Below are positions 47,932 through 57,792 of a stretch of DNA of 64,000 nucleotides, in pieces. This stretch comes from Chlorobiota bacterium. Its GTDB lineage: Bacteria > Bacteroidota > Ignavibacteria > OLB7. Under the pieces are notes generated by a model. The model was not told the DNA's origin. It saw nothing but the letters and a program-made list of their open reading frames with translations, and ran no database searches. The DNA lies in the NCBI GenBank assembly GCA_016788565.1, contig JAEUSP010000065.1:1-64000 (forward strand). Reading direction: 5' to 3'. Every line of letters starts with the position of its first letter. Within the stretch, counting starts at the first letter, position 1. Both the position numbers and the translations under genes were made by a program.

Positions 47932-48366
47932 ATGGCAACAGCACCAGGAATCATCACGCTTACCAACCGGTTATCGCGGCGGCGGCGCAAAGCATCGCCC
48001 GCAGCGGTGGCCGATGCGGCTCCGGCAACAACCAAACGGGCATTGTTTGTGCGCCGCTGGTTTGCCGCTGGCGCGCTGGTGTTGGCATCGGGGCTGATTG
48101 TGCTGTATGTGGCCAACAGCATCGCCATCAACAACCTGATGGCCGACATCACATCGCTGGAACGGGAACGCGACTTGGCCCGGAACGAGAACGAGCAACT
48201 CCGTGCCGATCTGCTGAAGCTGATGGCGGTTGAACGAATCTCCAACCTTGCACAACAACAGTTGGGGATGATGCAGCCAGCCGCCCCCCCCGTTCTGTTG
48301 CAAGAACCCTCCGCAGTATCACAGCCAGCCAACACGCAGGCTGCGGGAACCATAGCCAACGAATAA
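47932..48366 (+). CDS. ftsL: FtsL-like cell division protein
   Basis: This 144-residue bitopic protein has an Arg-rich cytoplasmic tail and one membrane helix (about 41-61, WFAAGALVLASGLIVLYVAN). A periplasmic coiled coil follows (TSLERERDLARNENEQLRAD) and a Pro/Ala/Gln-rich end. FtsL sequences are poorly conserved, so the name rests on topology and on its place between rsmH and the division PBP. ATG 47932 is chosen over the TTG at 47887 directly after the rsmH stop. Confidence 0.8.
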   Translation: MATAPGIITLTNRLSRRRRKASPAAVADAAPATTKRALFVRRWFAAGALVLASGLIVLYVANSIAINNLMADITSLERERDLARNENEQLRADLLKLMAVERISNLAQQQLGMMQPAAPPVLLQEPSAVSQPANTQAAGTIANE

Positions 48367-48387
48367 TTTTTTGGCGCGCCGCTTCCC

Positions 48388-50520
48388 ATGCCTGCACCAG
48401 CCGAACATACCGAGCAAGCTCCCCCCCGCCGCGCTCCGCATCGCGACCCGCGTCGCATCTATGTGGTGGCTGCTGTTCTTCTGATTGGCCTGGTGGTGGT
48501 TGCGGTCCGCTTGATAAAACTGCAAGTGATTGATGGCGACCAGTATGCCACAATGGCACGCCGGCAATACGAGTCCCGTGTGACGCTGCAAGCCGAACGG
48601 GGGACGCTCTTTGACAGAAACGGAAACCTGCTGGCTACCAACAGCACCAGCTACTCCTTTGCCGTGGATCCAACCCACGTGGAGCATCCACGCACGTTGG
48701 CCGCTGCGTTCCAGCGTGCATTGGGGGGTGAGCAGCGCGATTGGCTGGAGAAACTCACGCGCGACAACACCTCGTTTGTCTGGCTTCAGCGGAAGGTGAC
48801 AGGCCTGGCCGCAACAGCACTGAAGGACCTTGACGACAACGGGCTAATCATCATCAAGGAGCCGCTGCGCCACTTCGAGTATGCTTCGCTGGGATCGCAA
48901 GCCATTGGCTGCACCGACATTGATAACAACGGCCTGAGCGGTGTGGAGCTTTTCTACAACCAACAGCTGCGCGGTGCCGATGGCTTTATGGTGATGCAGC
49001 GCGACTCACGCGGCCGCCGCCGCCCCGATGCCGACCTGCCATTAGCCAAACCGGAACATGGCGATGGCCTGGTGCTCACCCTGGATATCAACATGCAAGG
49101 CATTGTGGAGGATGAGCTTCGCAAAGGGGTGGAACGCGCCGGGGCTGCTTCCGGAACCGCGATTGCTTTGGACCCGCGCACCGGTGAAATCCTCTCAATC
49201 GCAAGCTGGCCAAGCTACGATCCCAATAATCCTTCAGTGGCCGAGCAATCCATGATTCGCGTTCGCGCAATCACCGATACCTACGAGCCTGGCTCCACGA
49301 TGAAAATCATCACTGCGGCTGCCGCGCTGGAGGAAGAAGCTGTTACTCTGCAGGATAGCATCAACGCCGAAGGTGGTGAGTATCAACTGGGGAACCACAC
49401 CATCCGCGATGACCACCCGATGGCGGTAACCTCCTTCCGCACAGCGTTCCAGGAATCCAGCAACATCGTCTTCGCCAAAGTTGCGGCGCGGCTTCCGGCC
49501 CCACGCTTCTACAAATACGTGCGTGATTTCGGGTTCGGCATCATCAGCGGAATTGACCTTCCCGGCGAAGCACGCGGCGAGGTGAAAAAGCCGAATGAGT
49601 TCAGCCAGGGAACCCAGGAGTTCATGGCCTTTGGATACCAGCTTGCCGTTACGCCGCTGCAATTGGTCACCGCGTGCGCTGCAATCGCCAACGGCGGCGT
49701 GATGATGAAGCCCCACCTGCTGAAACGCCGCATCAGCAAGGATCAGGAAATCATTGAAGAGGTGATCCCGCAAGAAATCCGGCAGGTGGTAAGCCGCCAA
49801 ACTGCCGACAGCGTTCGGGCATTGATGGAAGGGGTGGTGCAGCACGGAACCGGAAAGGAAGCGCGCGTGGATGGGCTGCGGGTGGCCGGCAAAACCGGAA
49901 CCGCACAACAGCTTGCCAACGGTAGCTACTCCAAGGAAAAATACAACGCCTCGTTCGTTGGATTCTTCCCCGCCGACGACCCCCAAGTTGCGCTGCTGGT
50001 CCTGCTGGATTCCCCAACCAATGGCTACTACGGCGGGCAAGTTGCCGCACCAATTTTCCGGGAGATTGCGCGGCGGATTATGGGGGTTGGAGCAACACCA
50101 GCCGAGCCGCAATTCCAGATGGCCGCCAGCGACACCATTGCCGCACGCTACGTTGCAGCAGCAATGCTTCACGCACCGGAACTGCGCGGAATTGAAGCCG
50201 ATGCCGCCGGCGAGATTGCCCGCAAACTTGGCTTCCGCGTGGTGCGCCGCGGGGCCGGAAACATTGTGATGGCGCAATCCCCAATGCCTGGCTTGCAACT
50301 TGAACGCCACGGCATCCTGGCACTGGAAACCGACACCTGGCAATCAACCGGTGGCCTTCCCAACCTTCAGGGGCTTCCGCTCCGCAGGGCACTGAACATC
50401 CTGAATGCCTGCCGCGCCAAACCAAAAGTTGTCGGGACCGGAATTGTGCAAACGCAATATCCCCCCCCGGGAACTCCAATCCGAGCAAGCATGGAAGTGA
50501 GAATTGAAGGAAGAAGGTGA
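48388..50520 (+). CDS. ftsI: Division-specific penicillin-binding protein with PASTA domains
   Basis: This 710-residue class B PBP has one membrane anchor (about 24-43), an N-terminal dimerisation region (LQAERGTLFDRNGNLLA) and the transpeptidase domain with S303-x-x-K306 (EPGSTMKI), S357-x-N359 (ESSNIVF) and K502-T-G (GKTGTAQ). About 140 residues at the C-terminus form two PASTA domains (LRGIEADAAGEIARKLGFRV and LQGLPLRRALNILNACRAK). It cross-links septal peptidoglycan. PASTA tails make it resemble Spo-type or Gram-positive division PBPs more than E. coli FtsI, a trait also seen in the FCB group. It is followed by short gtgagtgag repeats. Confidence 0.93.
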   Translation: MPAPAEHTEQAPPRRAPHRDPRRIYVVAAVLLIGLVVVAVRLIKLQVIDGDQYATMARRQYESRVTLQAERGTLFDRNGNLLATNSTSYSFAVDPTHVEHPRTLAAAFQRALGGEQRDWLEKLTRDNTSFVWLQRKVTGLAATALKDLDDNGLIIIKEPLRHFEYASLGSQAIGCTDIDNNGLSGVELFYNQQLRGADGFMVMQRDSRGRRRPDADLPLAKPEHGDGLVLTLDINMQGIVEDELRKGVERAGAASGTAIALDPRTGEILSIASWPSYDPNNPSVAEQSMIRVRAITDTYEPGSTMKIITAAAALEEEAVTLQDSINAEGGEYQLGNHTIRDDHPMAVTSFRTAFQESSNIVFAKVAARLPAPRFYKYVRDFGFGIISGIDLPGEARGEVKKPNEFSQGTQEFMAFGYQLAVTPLQLVTACAAIANGGVMMKPHLLKRRISKDQEIIEEVIPQEIRQVVSRQTADSVRALMEGVVQHGTGKEARVDGLRVAGKTGTAQQLANGSYSKEKYNASFVGFFPADDPQVALLVLLDSPTNGYYGGQVAAPIFREIARRIMGVGATPAEPQFQMAASDTIAARYVAAAMLHAPELRGIEADAAGEIARKLGFRVVRRGAGNIVMAQSPMPGLQLERHGILALETDTWQSTGGLPNLQGLPLRRALNILNACRAKPKVVGTGIVQTQYPPPGTPIRASMEVRIEGRR

Positions 50521-50589
50521 GTGAGTAAAGGAAGAAGGTGAGTGAGGGAGTGAGTGAGTAAAGGAAGAAGGTGAGTAAGTGAGGAGGGA

Positions 50590-52170
50590 ATGATTGCCCG
50601 CGCCAGTTCATCAGCAAAGAAAAAAAAATGCCGTTCCCCAGTGCTTGATCTGCAAACCATACTGACCCCTGTTGAAGGGCTTCGCGAGTTGCGTGGCGAC
50701 CGAACAATTCCGGTGACGGAGATTCGGTACGACAGCCGCAAGGTGGCCGCCGGGGATATGTATGTGGCAATCAACGGGCGCGATGACCACGGCCCACAGT
50801 TCGTGGCCGAAGCGATTGCTGCCGGTGCAAAAATCATCGTGAGCGATGCCCCCGATTCCTTGCCAGCCGAGGTTCGCGACAATCAAACCATCACCCTTGT
50901 GGTGGTTGATGATGCCCGCGCAGCAATGGGGGAAATGGTCAACCGGCTCCATAATTATCCGGCCCACCGGCTGAAGCTGTTTGGCATTACCGGCACCAAC
51001 GGAAAAACCACAACCGCGTGGCTGCTGCTGCAACTGCTGGAAGCCGCTGGCGAACGGGTCGGGATGATTGGAACGTTGGGGAACTACCGCGACGGCAGCT
51101 TCACCCCAACCGGATACACAACCCCGGAATCCCCAGAACTGGCCGCCGCCCTTGCCGAAATGGCCGATGCTGGTTGCACCGCTGTGGTGATGGAAGTTTC
51201 CTCGCACGCGCTGGCGTTGCACCGGGTTGCTGGGCTTCGGCTGTACGCCGGGGTGTTCACAAACCTGACGCAGGATCATCTGGATTTTCACGGATCAATG
51301 GCCGAGTATCACGATGCCAAAAAGCTCCTTTTCGATCACCTGGACGCCGACCGCTCCGCTGTGGTCAATCTCGACGACGTACATGGAACCACAATGGTCC
51401 GTGACTGCTACGCCACTGTGGTCGGCTACGGAGCAAAAGAAGAAGCGGACGCGCACATCCAAGAAACGGAACTTGGGCCGAACCACACGGCCTGGACGCT
51501 GAAGCTATCGGAACGATTCGGCGGCGGAACGCTGCGGCTGCGCTCGGGGCTGGTGGGTGATTTCAATATCTGGAACGCAACCGCCGCCGTTGCAACCGCG
51601 CTGACAGAAGGGATGGATAGAACCCTGCTGGTGCAGGCCGTCAGTAACCTGCGCGCTGTTCCCGGAAGAATGGAAACAATCGCGCTGCCGAACGGCGCAA
51701 CCGCAGTGGTGGATTACGCCCACACCCCCGATGCTCTGGAAAAAGCCTTGCTGACACTCCGCAAGGTTGGCGGCAACGCCACCCTGACAGTGGTTTTCGG
51801 TTGCGGCGGCAACCGCGACGCAGCCAAGCGGCCAATCATGGGAGCGATTGCCGCACGCCTTGCCGACCGTGTGGTGCTAACCAGCGACAATCCCCGCAGC
51901 GAAAACCCAGAAACTATTCTGGACCAGATTGCTGCCGGAATCGCAAACCCAGCAACCATAACGCGAATCAGCGACCGCGCCGCAGCAATTCAACACGCAC
52001 TTGGCCAAGCCAACGCCGATGATGTTGTGCTGATTGCCGGAAAAGGGCACGAGGATTACCAGATCATCGGCCTGCAGAAAATCCATTTTGATGACCGTGA
52101 GGTTGTTCGCGATTGGGCGGCAGCGCAAGCCGCCGAACAACATCACCAGCTTCAAGGAACTGCCCAATGA
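50590..52170 (+). CDS. murE: UDP-MurNAc-tripeptide synthetase (meso-diaminopimelate-adding)
   Basis: This 526-residue Mur ligase carries GITGTNGKTTTAWLL (P-loop), YTTPESPELAAAL and VVMEVSSHAL (the carbamylated-lysine and metal region), and the specificity motif LTSDNPRSENP. In it DNPR marks meso-diaminopimelate addition. The start is uncertain: AGGAGG lies only 2 nt before ATG 50590, and GTG 50641 (17 codons on) would give a more usual N-terminus. The gene overlaps murF by 4 nt. Confidence 0.95.
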   Translation: MIARASSSAKKKKCRSPVLDLQTILTPVEGLRELRGDRTIPVTEIRYDSRKVAAGDMYVAINGRDDHGPQFVAEAIAAGAKIIVSDAPDSLPAEVRDNQTITLVVVDDARAAMGEMVNRLHNYPAHRLKLFGITGTNGKTTTAWLLLQLLEAAGERVGMIGTLGNYRDGSFTPTGYTTPESPELAAALAEMADAGCTAVVMEVSSHALALHRVAGLRLYAGVFTNLTQDHLDFHGSMAEYHDAKKLLFDHLDADRSAVVNLDDVHGTTMVRDCYATVVGYGAKEEADAHIQETELGPNHTAWTLKLSERFGGGTLRLRSGLVGDFNIWNATAAVATALTEGMDRTLLVQAVSNLRAVPGRMETIALPNGATAVVDYAHTPDALEKALLTLRKVGGNATLTVVFGCGGNRDAAKRPIMGAIAARLADRVVLTSDNPRSENPETILDQIAAGIANPATITRISDRAAAIQHALGQANADDVVLIAGKGHEDYQIIGLQKIHFDDREVVRDWAAAQAAEQHHQLQGTAQ

Positions 52171-53633
52171 GTTCCTTCGGAACGGTCCGTAGCCTGCTTG
52201 AAATTCTTTGCGCTGAAGCTGCAACCGTAGCTGCAATCACAACCGCAGCCCAGCCACAGTTTGTTGGTCCGGCCGCCGCGCTTCGCCGTAGCGTTCGCGG
52301 GGTTTCCACCGACACACGTTCTTTGAAAAAAGGGGATGCCTTTGTTGCGCTGGCCGGGGAAAACTTCAACGGCCACAGCTTTATCCAAGCCGCAGCGGAG
52401 CGGGGGGCCGCAGTTGCCATTGTTGCGAATGCTTGGAACGATGAGAGAGTGAGTAACCCAGCTCCGCTCCCGGTCATTTCCGTTACCGACACGCTTGCGG
52501 CCTACGGCTGGATTGCGCGGGCGCACCGCCTGCAATTCCAAATTCCGGTGATTGCCGTTGCCGGGTCCAACGGCAAAACCAGCACCAAGGAGATGATTGC
52601 CGATCTCCTTTCCACACGCTACAACGTGCTCCGGACTGAAGGAAATCTGAACAACCTTGTTGGCGTTCCGGCAATGCTGCTGCGGATGAACGAAACACAC
52701 ACCGCAGCGGTGATCGAGATCGGTACAAATATGCCGGGCGAGATTGCGGCACTCTGCCAAATCCTGATGCCAACGCACGGGCTGATTACCAACATCGGAC
52801 GCGAACATCTGGAGTTGCTGGGGACGATTGAGGGGGTTGCCAACGAGGAAGGCGCGCTGTTCCGCTGGCTTGCCGCAAACGGCGGAACAGCCTTTGTGAA
52901 CCTTGACGACCGGAACGTTGCGCGGCTGGCAAAAGGGCTTCCCACCTCAGTACGCTACGCCCTGCGGAAGCCCGCCGATGTGCGCGGGGTTGCCGGGGGG
53001 ATGAACCAATCGGGCGCGCCTTCGCTGGCGATTGAGATGAACGGGAAACAGTGGCCGATAGCCTTGCAAACGCCGGGCTTGCACACCGCCACCAACGCAC
53101 TCTGCGCAGCAGCGGTTGGCCTAACCCTGAAAGTCCCGCCAACAAAGGTGAAACGCGCGCTGGAGTCGTTCCGGCCGCCAGAGTACCGCAGCGGCTACGC
53201 CCGGCTTGCAATGGTGAAAGCCGCCAACGGGGCAACGGTGCTGAACGACACGTACAACGCCAACCCCGACTCCACACTGGCCGCGCTGCAAACACTTCGC
53301 GCACTGAAGCCGGGGCGTGGCGGAAAAAGAATCGCTGTGCTTGGCGACATGCGTGAATTAGGCGCAAGCTCGGCAACCGAACACACTGGCATTGGGGAAG
53401 CAGTTGCCAAAATGGGCATTGCACACACGCTGTTTCTGGGGACCGAAATGCAGAACGCACACCGCGCCGCTGTTGCCGCCAACGGAAAAACCGCGGCGCA
53501 GCACTTCACCGAAAAAATGGAGTTGATCGCCGCGCTGCAAGCATTGCTGAACCCCAACGATGTCCTTCTGGTGAAAGGCTCGCGCGGGATGAAGATGGAG
53601 GAAGTGGTGAAGGCAATAACCGATTCCCGATAA
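52167..53633 (+). CDS. murF: UDP-MurNAc-tripeptide:D-Ala-D-Ala ligase
   Basis: This 488-residue protein starts at ATG 52167 in an ATGA overlap with murE. Motifs: RGVSTDTRSLKKGDAFVAL, AVAGSNGKTSTKEMIADLLS (P-loop), VIEIGTNMPGEIAALCQI, ITNIGREHLELLGTIEG and TVLNDTYNANPDS. It completes the UDP-MurNAc-pentapeptide precursor in the cytoplasm. Confidence 0.95.
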   Translation: MSSFGTVRSLLEILCAEAATVAAITTAAQPQFVGPAAALRRSVRGVSTDTRSLKKGDAFVALAGENFNGHSFIQAAAERGAAVAIVANAWNDERVSNPAPLPVISVTDTLAAYGWIARAHRLQFQIPVIAVAGSNGKTSTKEMIADLLSTRYNVLRTEGNLNNLVGVPAMLLRMNETHTAAVIEIGTNMPGEIAALCQILMPTHGLITNIGREHLELLGTIEGVANEEGALFRWLAANGGTAFVNLDDRNVARLAKGLPTSVRYALRKPADVRGVAGGMNQSGAPSLAIEMNGKQWPIALQTPGLHTATNALCAAAVGLTLKVPPTKVKRALESFRPPEYRSGYARLAMVKAANGATVLNDTYNANPDSTLAALQTLRALKPGRGGKRIAVLGDMRELGASSATEHTGIGEAVAKMGIAHTLFLGTEMQNAHRAAVAANGKTAAQHFTEKMELIAALQALLNPNDVLLVKGSRGMKMEEVVKAITDSR

Positions 53634-53642
53634 CTGAGGTGA

Positions 53643-53780
53643 GTCATTAGTCATTAGTCATTGGTCATTGGTCAGTTGCGAAGAAGGGATTTTGAGCGAA
53701 GAAGTGAAGCAATCGGGCTCAATGAGCCGATTCCCGACAACCGATTCCCGACAACCGATTCCCGACAACCGATTCCCGAC
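53643..53780. repeat. Heptamer and 14-bp tandem repeats between murF and mraY
   Basis: 53643-53676 is a run of 7-bp units (gtcatta, gtcattg, ending in ttggtca). 53727-53780 is 3.9 copies of the 14-bp unit ccgattcccgacaa. Related units occur at several later junctions of the cluster. Confidence 0.85.
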
Positions 53781-54905
53781 GTGCTGTACTATCTGGCTCA
53801 ATACATCAACGAACTTTTCTCCCCGCCGGGGTTTGGGCTGTTCCGCTTCGTGACCTTCCGGGCGGCGGCGGCGGCACTTACTGCGTTGCTGATTGCGTTT
53901 GTGTTCGGGCCAAAAATCATCCGCCGGCTGAAGCGGCTGCAGATTGCCGAGCAGGGAAAAAAGGAAGCCCCCAAAAGCCACATGGCAAAAGCGGGAACGC
54001 CCACAATGGGGGGGCTGATTGTTCTGCTGTCGTTGGTTGTTCCGGCGTTGCTCTGGTGCGATATCCAAAGCGCTTATGTGCTGCTGGCGGTTGTGGTGAC
54101 GCTGTTCCTGGGTGGCGTTGGCTTCTTGGATGACTACCTGAAAGTGGTGAAGAAGCTCCCCAAAGGGTTGATCGGACGCTACAAAATTGTTGGCCAGGTG
54201 GCGATTGGTTTGGTGCTTGGCGGAACCATCTATTTCTTCCCGGAGTGGTTCCCCGGCAACTACGCCAGCATCAACACCTACTCAACCGTTCCGTTCGTGA
54301 AAGATGCCTTCTTCAACTTCGGCATCCTCTATATCCCCGTGGTGGTGTTTGTGCTGACGGCCACCAGCAACGCCGTCAATCTGACCGACGGGCTGGATGG
54401 CTTGGCAATCGGAACCGTCAGTGTTGTTGCGCTTGCGGTGGCACTGATTACCTACTTAAGCGGCAACGCCGTGGCCGCCAACTACTTGGGAATACCCCAC
54501 CTGCGCGGCATTGATGAGCTGGCAATTTTTTGCGCGGCGTTGTTGGGGGCGGGGCTGGGATTCCTGTGGTTCAATGCCTATCCGGCCCAGGTCTTCATGG
54601 GGGATACGGGGTCGTTGGCGTTGGGCGGGTCAATCGGCGCGCTGATGATCCTGGTGAAAAAGGAGTACATGATCCCCATCCTGGGGGGAATCTTCTTTGC
54701 CGAATCCCTTTCGGTGATGCTACAAGTGGGATACTTCAAATACACCAAACGCCGCTACGGCGAAGGGCGAAGAATCTTCCGGCGAGCACCGCTCCACCAC
54801 CACTTTGAAGAAAAAGGGTGGCCCGAAGCGAAGATCGTCACCCGCTTCTACATCGTGGCAATCCTGCTAGCAATCCTGGGCCTAACAACCCTAAAAATTC
54901 GATGA
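53781..54905 (+). CDS. mraY: Phospho-MurNAc-pentapeptide translocase MraY
   Basis: This 374-residue, ten-helix inner-membrane enzyme makes lipid I from undecaprenyl phosphate. The start is placed at GTG 53781 because MraY proteins begin (M)LYYL; the 40 codons upstream are the tandem repeats. Motifs: AGTPTMGGLIVL, GVGFLDDYLKV (the DD pair), NAVNLTDGLDGLAIG, WFNAYPAQVFMGDTGSLALG and PLHHHFEEKGW. The start lies directly after the repeats, with no clear Shine-Dalgarno. Confidence 0.95.
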   Translation: MLYYLAQYINELFSPPGFGLFRFVTFRAAAAALTALLIAFVFGPKIIRRLKRLQIAEQGKKEAPKSHMAKAGTPTMGGLIVLLSLVVPALLWCDIQSAYVLLAVVVTLFLGGVGFLDDYLKVVKKLPKGLIGRYKIVGQVAIGLVLGGTIYFFPEWFPGNYASINTYSTVPFVKDAFFNFGILYIPVVVFVLTATSNAVNLTDGLDGLAIGTVSVVALAVALITYLSGNAVAANYLGIPHLRGIDELAIFCAALLGAGLGFLWFNAYPAQVFMGDTGSLALGGSIGALMILVKKEYMIPILGGIFFAESLSVMLQVGYFKYTKRRYGEGRRIFRRAPLHHHFEEKGWPEAKIVTRFYIVAILLAILGLTTLKIR

Positions 54906-55149
54906 TCGGGGGGCGGGAGTCGGGGGGCGGGGGCCGGAGGACGGGAATCGGTGGACGGAAATCGGGAGGACGGGGAGCGGTGGACGGGAATCGAGGAGCA
55001 AGGATCGGGGGACGGGAATCGGCGGACGGAAATCAGGAGGACGGGAATCAGGGAGATTGATAGAACGGACAACTGACAACTGACAACTGACAACTGACAA
55101 CTGACAACTGACAACTGACAACTGACTAAGAACTACTGACCCACTCTTC
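54906..55149. repeat. GC-rich iterons and a heptamer array between mraY and murD
   Basis: 54906-55060 iterates variants of cgggaatcggtggacgg/gggagcggtggacgg. 55068-55126 is about 8.4 copies of the 7-bp unit gacaact. No gene is present in the 244-bp gap. Confidence 0.88.
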
Positions 55150-56514
55150 ATGCCAACCGAAACCACATACTCAATCCTTGGTGCCGCTCGTTCGGGGCTG
55201 GCGGTTGCGGCGTTGCTGCGGCGGGAAGGGGCGCGTGTGTTCGTTAGCGATTCCAAGCCAGCCGATGCCAACCCAACCGCCATTCCCCGGCTGCGGGCAA
55301 TGGGGGCCGGCTATGAGTTTGGCGGGCATACCAAAGCGGTGCTGCAATCTTCCGTGCTAATCCTTTCCCCGGGCGTTCCCGACACCATCCCCATCGTTCG
55401 CCAAGCTGCCGAGCAGGGGATACGGATCACCAACGAGATTGAGATTGCCGCAAGCCGTTGCCGCGCGCCAATCATTGCAATCACCGGAACAAACGGCAAA
55501 ACAACAACTACGGAACTCACCGGATTCATCCTCCGCAACTCCGGACTGAACACCTTTGTTGCCGGAAATGTTGGATTGCCCTTCAGCGAAATTGCTTTGC
55601 AGGCCGATGAGCAAAGCGTGGTGGTGTTGGAACTCAGTTCCTTTCAGTTGGAGCATATCCAAGCGTTCCGTCCACGGGTGGCGATGATCCTGAACGTCAC
55701 CCCCGACCACCTTGATCGCTACCCAAATTTCGAGGCCTACGTGCGGGCAAAGTTCCGCATCACCATGAACCAAACCCCAGCCGACACGCTGATCTACAAC
55801 GCCGACGACCACAACCTGAGCGCGCTTCCGGCCAGCAGCGTGGCGCGGGCAATCGGCTTCAGCCTAACGCAGGCGCTTCCCGACGGTGCGTTTGTTCGCA
55901 ACGGGCAAGTGATACTGCGTGCCAACGGAGAACAAGAACTGATGAACACCAACGATATCCGCATTCGTGGACCGCACAACCTCTATAACGCAATGGCCGC
56001 CGCGCTTGCTGCGCAGTCAGTTGGGGTGGGGCTGGATGCAATCCGCGAGGGCCTGAAAAATTTCCCGGGCGTTCCTCATCGGCTCGAGCCGGTGCGCCAG
56101 TTGGATGGTGTCCGCTACATCAACGACAGCAAGGCCACCAACGTGGATTCGGTGTGGTACGCGCTGCAAAGTTTTGCCGAACCCATCGTGCTGATTGCCG
56201 GCGGAAAAGGGAAACAGAACGACTACACGCCAATACTTCCGCTGATTCGCAAGCATGTGAAAGCGGTGGTGCTGATTGGCGATGAAGCCCCGGCAATGGA
56301 AGCCGCATTTGCCGGCTACGCCCCAACCGTCCGCGCCGGACACAGCATGGAGCTGGCGGTGGAGCAAGCCCGCAGCTTGGCGGTTCCCGGCGATGTGATT
56401 CTCCTGTCACCAGCCTGCGCCAGCTTCGACATGTTCAACAACTACGAACACCGCGGCGAATCTTTCAAAACGCTGGTGAACCAGTTAATCCCAGCAAGCG
56501 AAGCCGTGAACTGA
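55150..56514 (+). CDS. murD: UDP-MurNAc-L-alanine:D-glutamate ligase
   Basis: This 454-residue Mur ligase shows the Rossmann start SILGAARSGLAVAALL, the P-loop AITGTNGKTTTTELTGFIL, VVLELSSFQLEHI, MILNVTPDHLDRY and the C-terminal YINDSKATNVDSV and SPACASFDMFNNYEHRGESF. It adds D-Glu to UDP-MurNAc-L-Ala. It is separated by repeats from both neighbours. Confidence 0.96.
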   Translation: MPTETTYSILGAARSGLAVAALLRREGARVFVSDSKPADANPTAIPRLRAMGAGYEFGGHTKAVLQSSVLILSPGVPDTIPIVRQAAEQGIRITNEIEIAASRCRAPIIAITGTNGKTTTTELTGFILRNSGLNTFVAGNVGLPFSEIALQADEQSVVVLELSSFQLEHIQAFRPRVAMILNVTPDHLDRYPNFEAYVRAKFRITMNQTPADTLIYNADDHNLSALPASSVARAIGFSLTQALPDGAFVRNGQVILRANGEQELMNTNDIRIRGPHNLYNAMAAALAAQSVGVGLDAIREGLKNFPGVPHRLEPVRQLDGVRYINDSKATNVDSVWYALQSFAEPIVLIAGGKGKQNDYTPILPLIRKHVKAVVLIGDEAPAMEAAFAGYAPTVRAGHSMELAVEQARSLAVPGDVILLSPACASFDMFNNYEHRGESFKTLVNQLIPASEAVN

Positions 56515-56637
56515 GAATCGGGGATCGGGAGTCGGGAAACGGGGATCGGAAAACGGTGGACGGGAATCGGTGGACGGGAATCGGGGAAACGACTACTGAC
56601 CACGGACTACTGACTAATGACTACGGACTTTTGACCA
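56515..56637. repeat. GC-rich iterons and short repeats between murD and ftsW
   Basis: Units such as cggggatcgg, aaacggtggacgggaatcgg and the heptamer-like gactactgac/ctactgac/ctaatgac fill the 123-bp gap. They are the same family as at 54906-55130. Confidence 0.8.
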
Positions 56638-57792
56638 ATGACTAACCGCGGCCATAACGACTGGTATCTGCTGCTTGGCGTGCTGGGGCTGATGTTCTTT
56701 TCCATTGCGTTCGTCTATTCCGCTTCGGCGGGATTTGCCGACGATAAAACTGGGTCATCCGAAACGTTTTTCTGGAGCCATGCGGTCAGGGTACTGGCCG
56801 GCATTGGGGTGATGCTCTTCTTCTCGCGGGTGGATTACCACTGGCTGGAGCGTTGGTCCAAACCGATACTGGTGCTGGCCATTGGGATGCTACTGTTCGT
56901 GCTGTTTGAAGGGACCCGAATGAAAGGGGCAACCCGCTGGATTGACATCGGAATTATCTCCTTCCAGCCCTCCGAGCTTGCAAAGTTCGCGCTGGTGATG
57001 CACCTGGGGGTGATGCTTGCCGACAAACGGGACTACCTGAACGACCTCAAATTCAGCTTCCTCCCGATGCTCTTCTGGACAGCGATTGTCTGCGCGCTGG
57101 TGGCCGCACAGCCGAACCTTTCCACCACGCTGGTGATCTTCGCCGTGGCAATGGGGACGCTGTTCATCGGGCGGGTAGGCTTGAAATATCTGCTTGGCGT
57201 TGCGGTTGCCGGGTTGGCCGCCGGGGCCGCCTACGCCGTCAGTGCCGAGTATCGGATGCGCCGAATCATGGCGTTCATCGGGCTGCACAGCGACGGTGGC
57301 GGCGGGGCCGACCTTGCCAGCGGCGACAACTACCAGCTGATGCAAGGATTGATTGCCTTCGGCTCGGGCGAAATTTTTGGATTGGGGCCGGGACACAGTC
57401 GCCAACGATTTTTTCTTCCCGAACCGTTCGGCGATTTCATCTACTCCATCATCGGCGAAGAATATGGGGTGATTGGCACGGTGGCAATTTTGGCGGTCTT
57501 TGGCATCATTGTTTGGCGCGGATTCCTGATTGCACGCCAAGCCCCCGACGACTTGGGGCGGAACGTTGCTTCCGGCGTGACGCTGATTGTTGGGCTGTAT
57601 GCCGTTATCAATGCTTGCGTCACCACGGGGCTGCTTCCAACCACCGGTTTGCCGATGCCGTTCATCAGCTACGGCGGAAGCTCGGTGCTCTTCAGCGCGG
57701 TGGCGGTTGGGGTGCTGCTGAATATCTCACAACAGGCCAACGTGATGCCGCGCGAATCGCTGAACCCAAGTATGGCTGGGGCAAAAGCATGA
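56638..57792 (+). CDS. ftsW: Septal peptidoglycan polymerase FtsW (SEDS)
   Basis: This 384-residue polytopic protein polymerises glycan strands at the septum with its partner PBP. SEDS motifs: YHWLERWSKP, KGATRWIDIGIISFQPSELA, GPGHSRQRFFLPEPFGDFIY (the loop with the catalytic Asp region) and TTGLPMPFISYGGSSVL. About ten helices are predicted. It overlaps murG by 4 nt. Confidence 0.95.
   Translation: MTNRGHNDWYLLLGVLGLMFFSIAFVYSASAGFADDKTGSSETFFWSHAVRVLAGIGVMLFFSRVDYHWLERWSKPILVLAIGMLLFVLFEGTRMKGATRWIDIGIISFQPSELAKFALVMHLGVMLADKRDYLNDLKFSFLPMLFWTAIVCALVAAQPNLSTTLVIFAVAMGTLFIGRVGLKYLLGVAVAGLAAGAAYAVSAEYRMRRIMAFIGLHSDGGGGADLASGDNYQLMQGLIAFGSGEIFGLGPGHSRQRFFLPEPFGDFIYSIIGEEYGVIGTVAILAVFGIIVWRGFLIARQAPDDLGRNVASGVTLIVGLYAVINACVTTGLLPTTGLPMPFISYGGSSVLFSAVAVGVLLNISQQANVMPRESLNPSMAGAKA

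Noticed and set aside
53643-55130. Tandem repeats that could suggest a CRISPR array
   Set aside because: Units of 7 and 14 bp are contiguous without unique spacers, and no cas gene is present.
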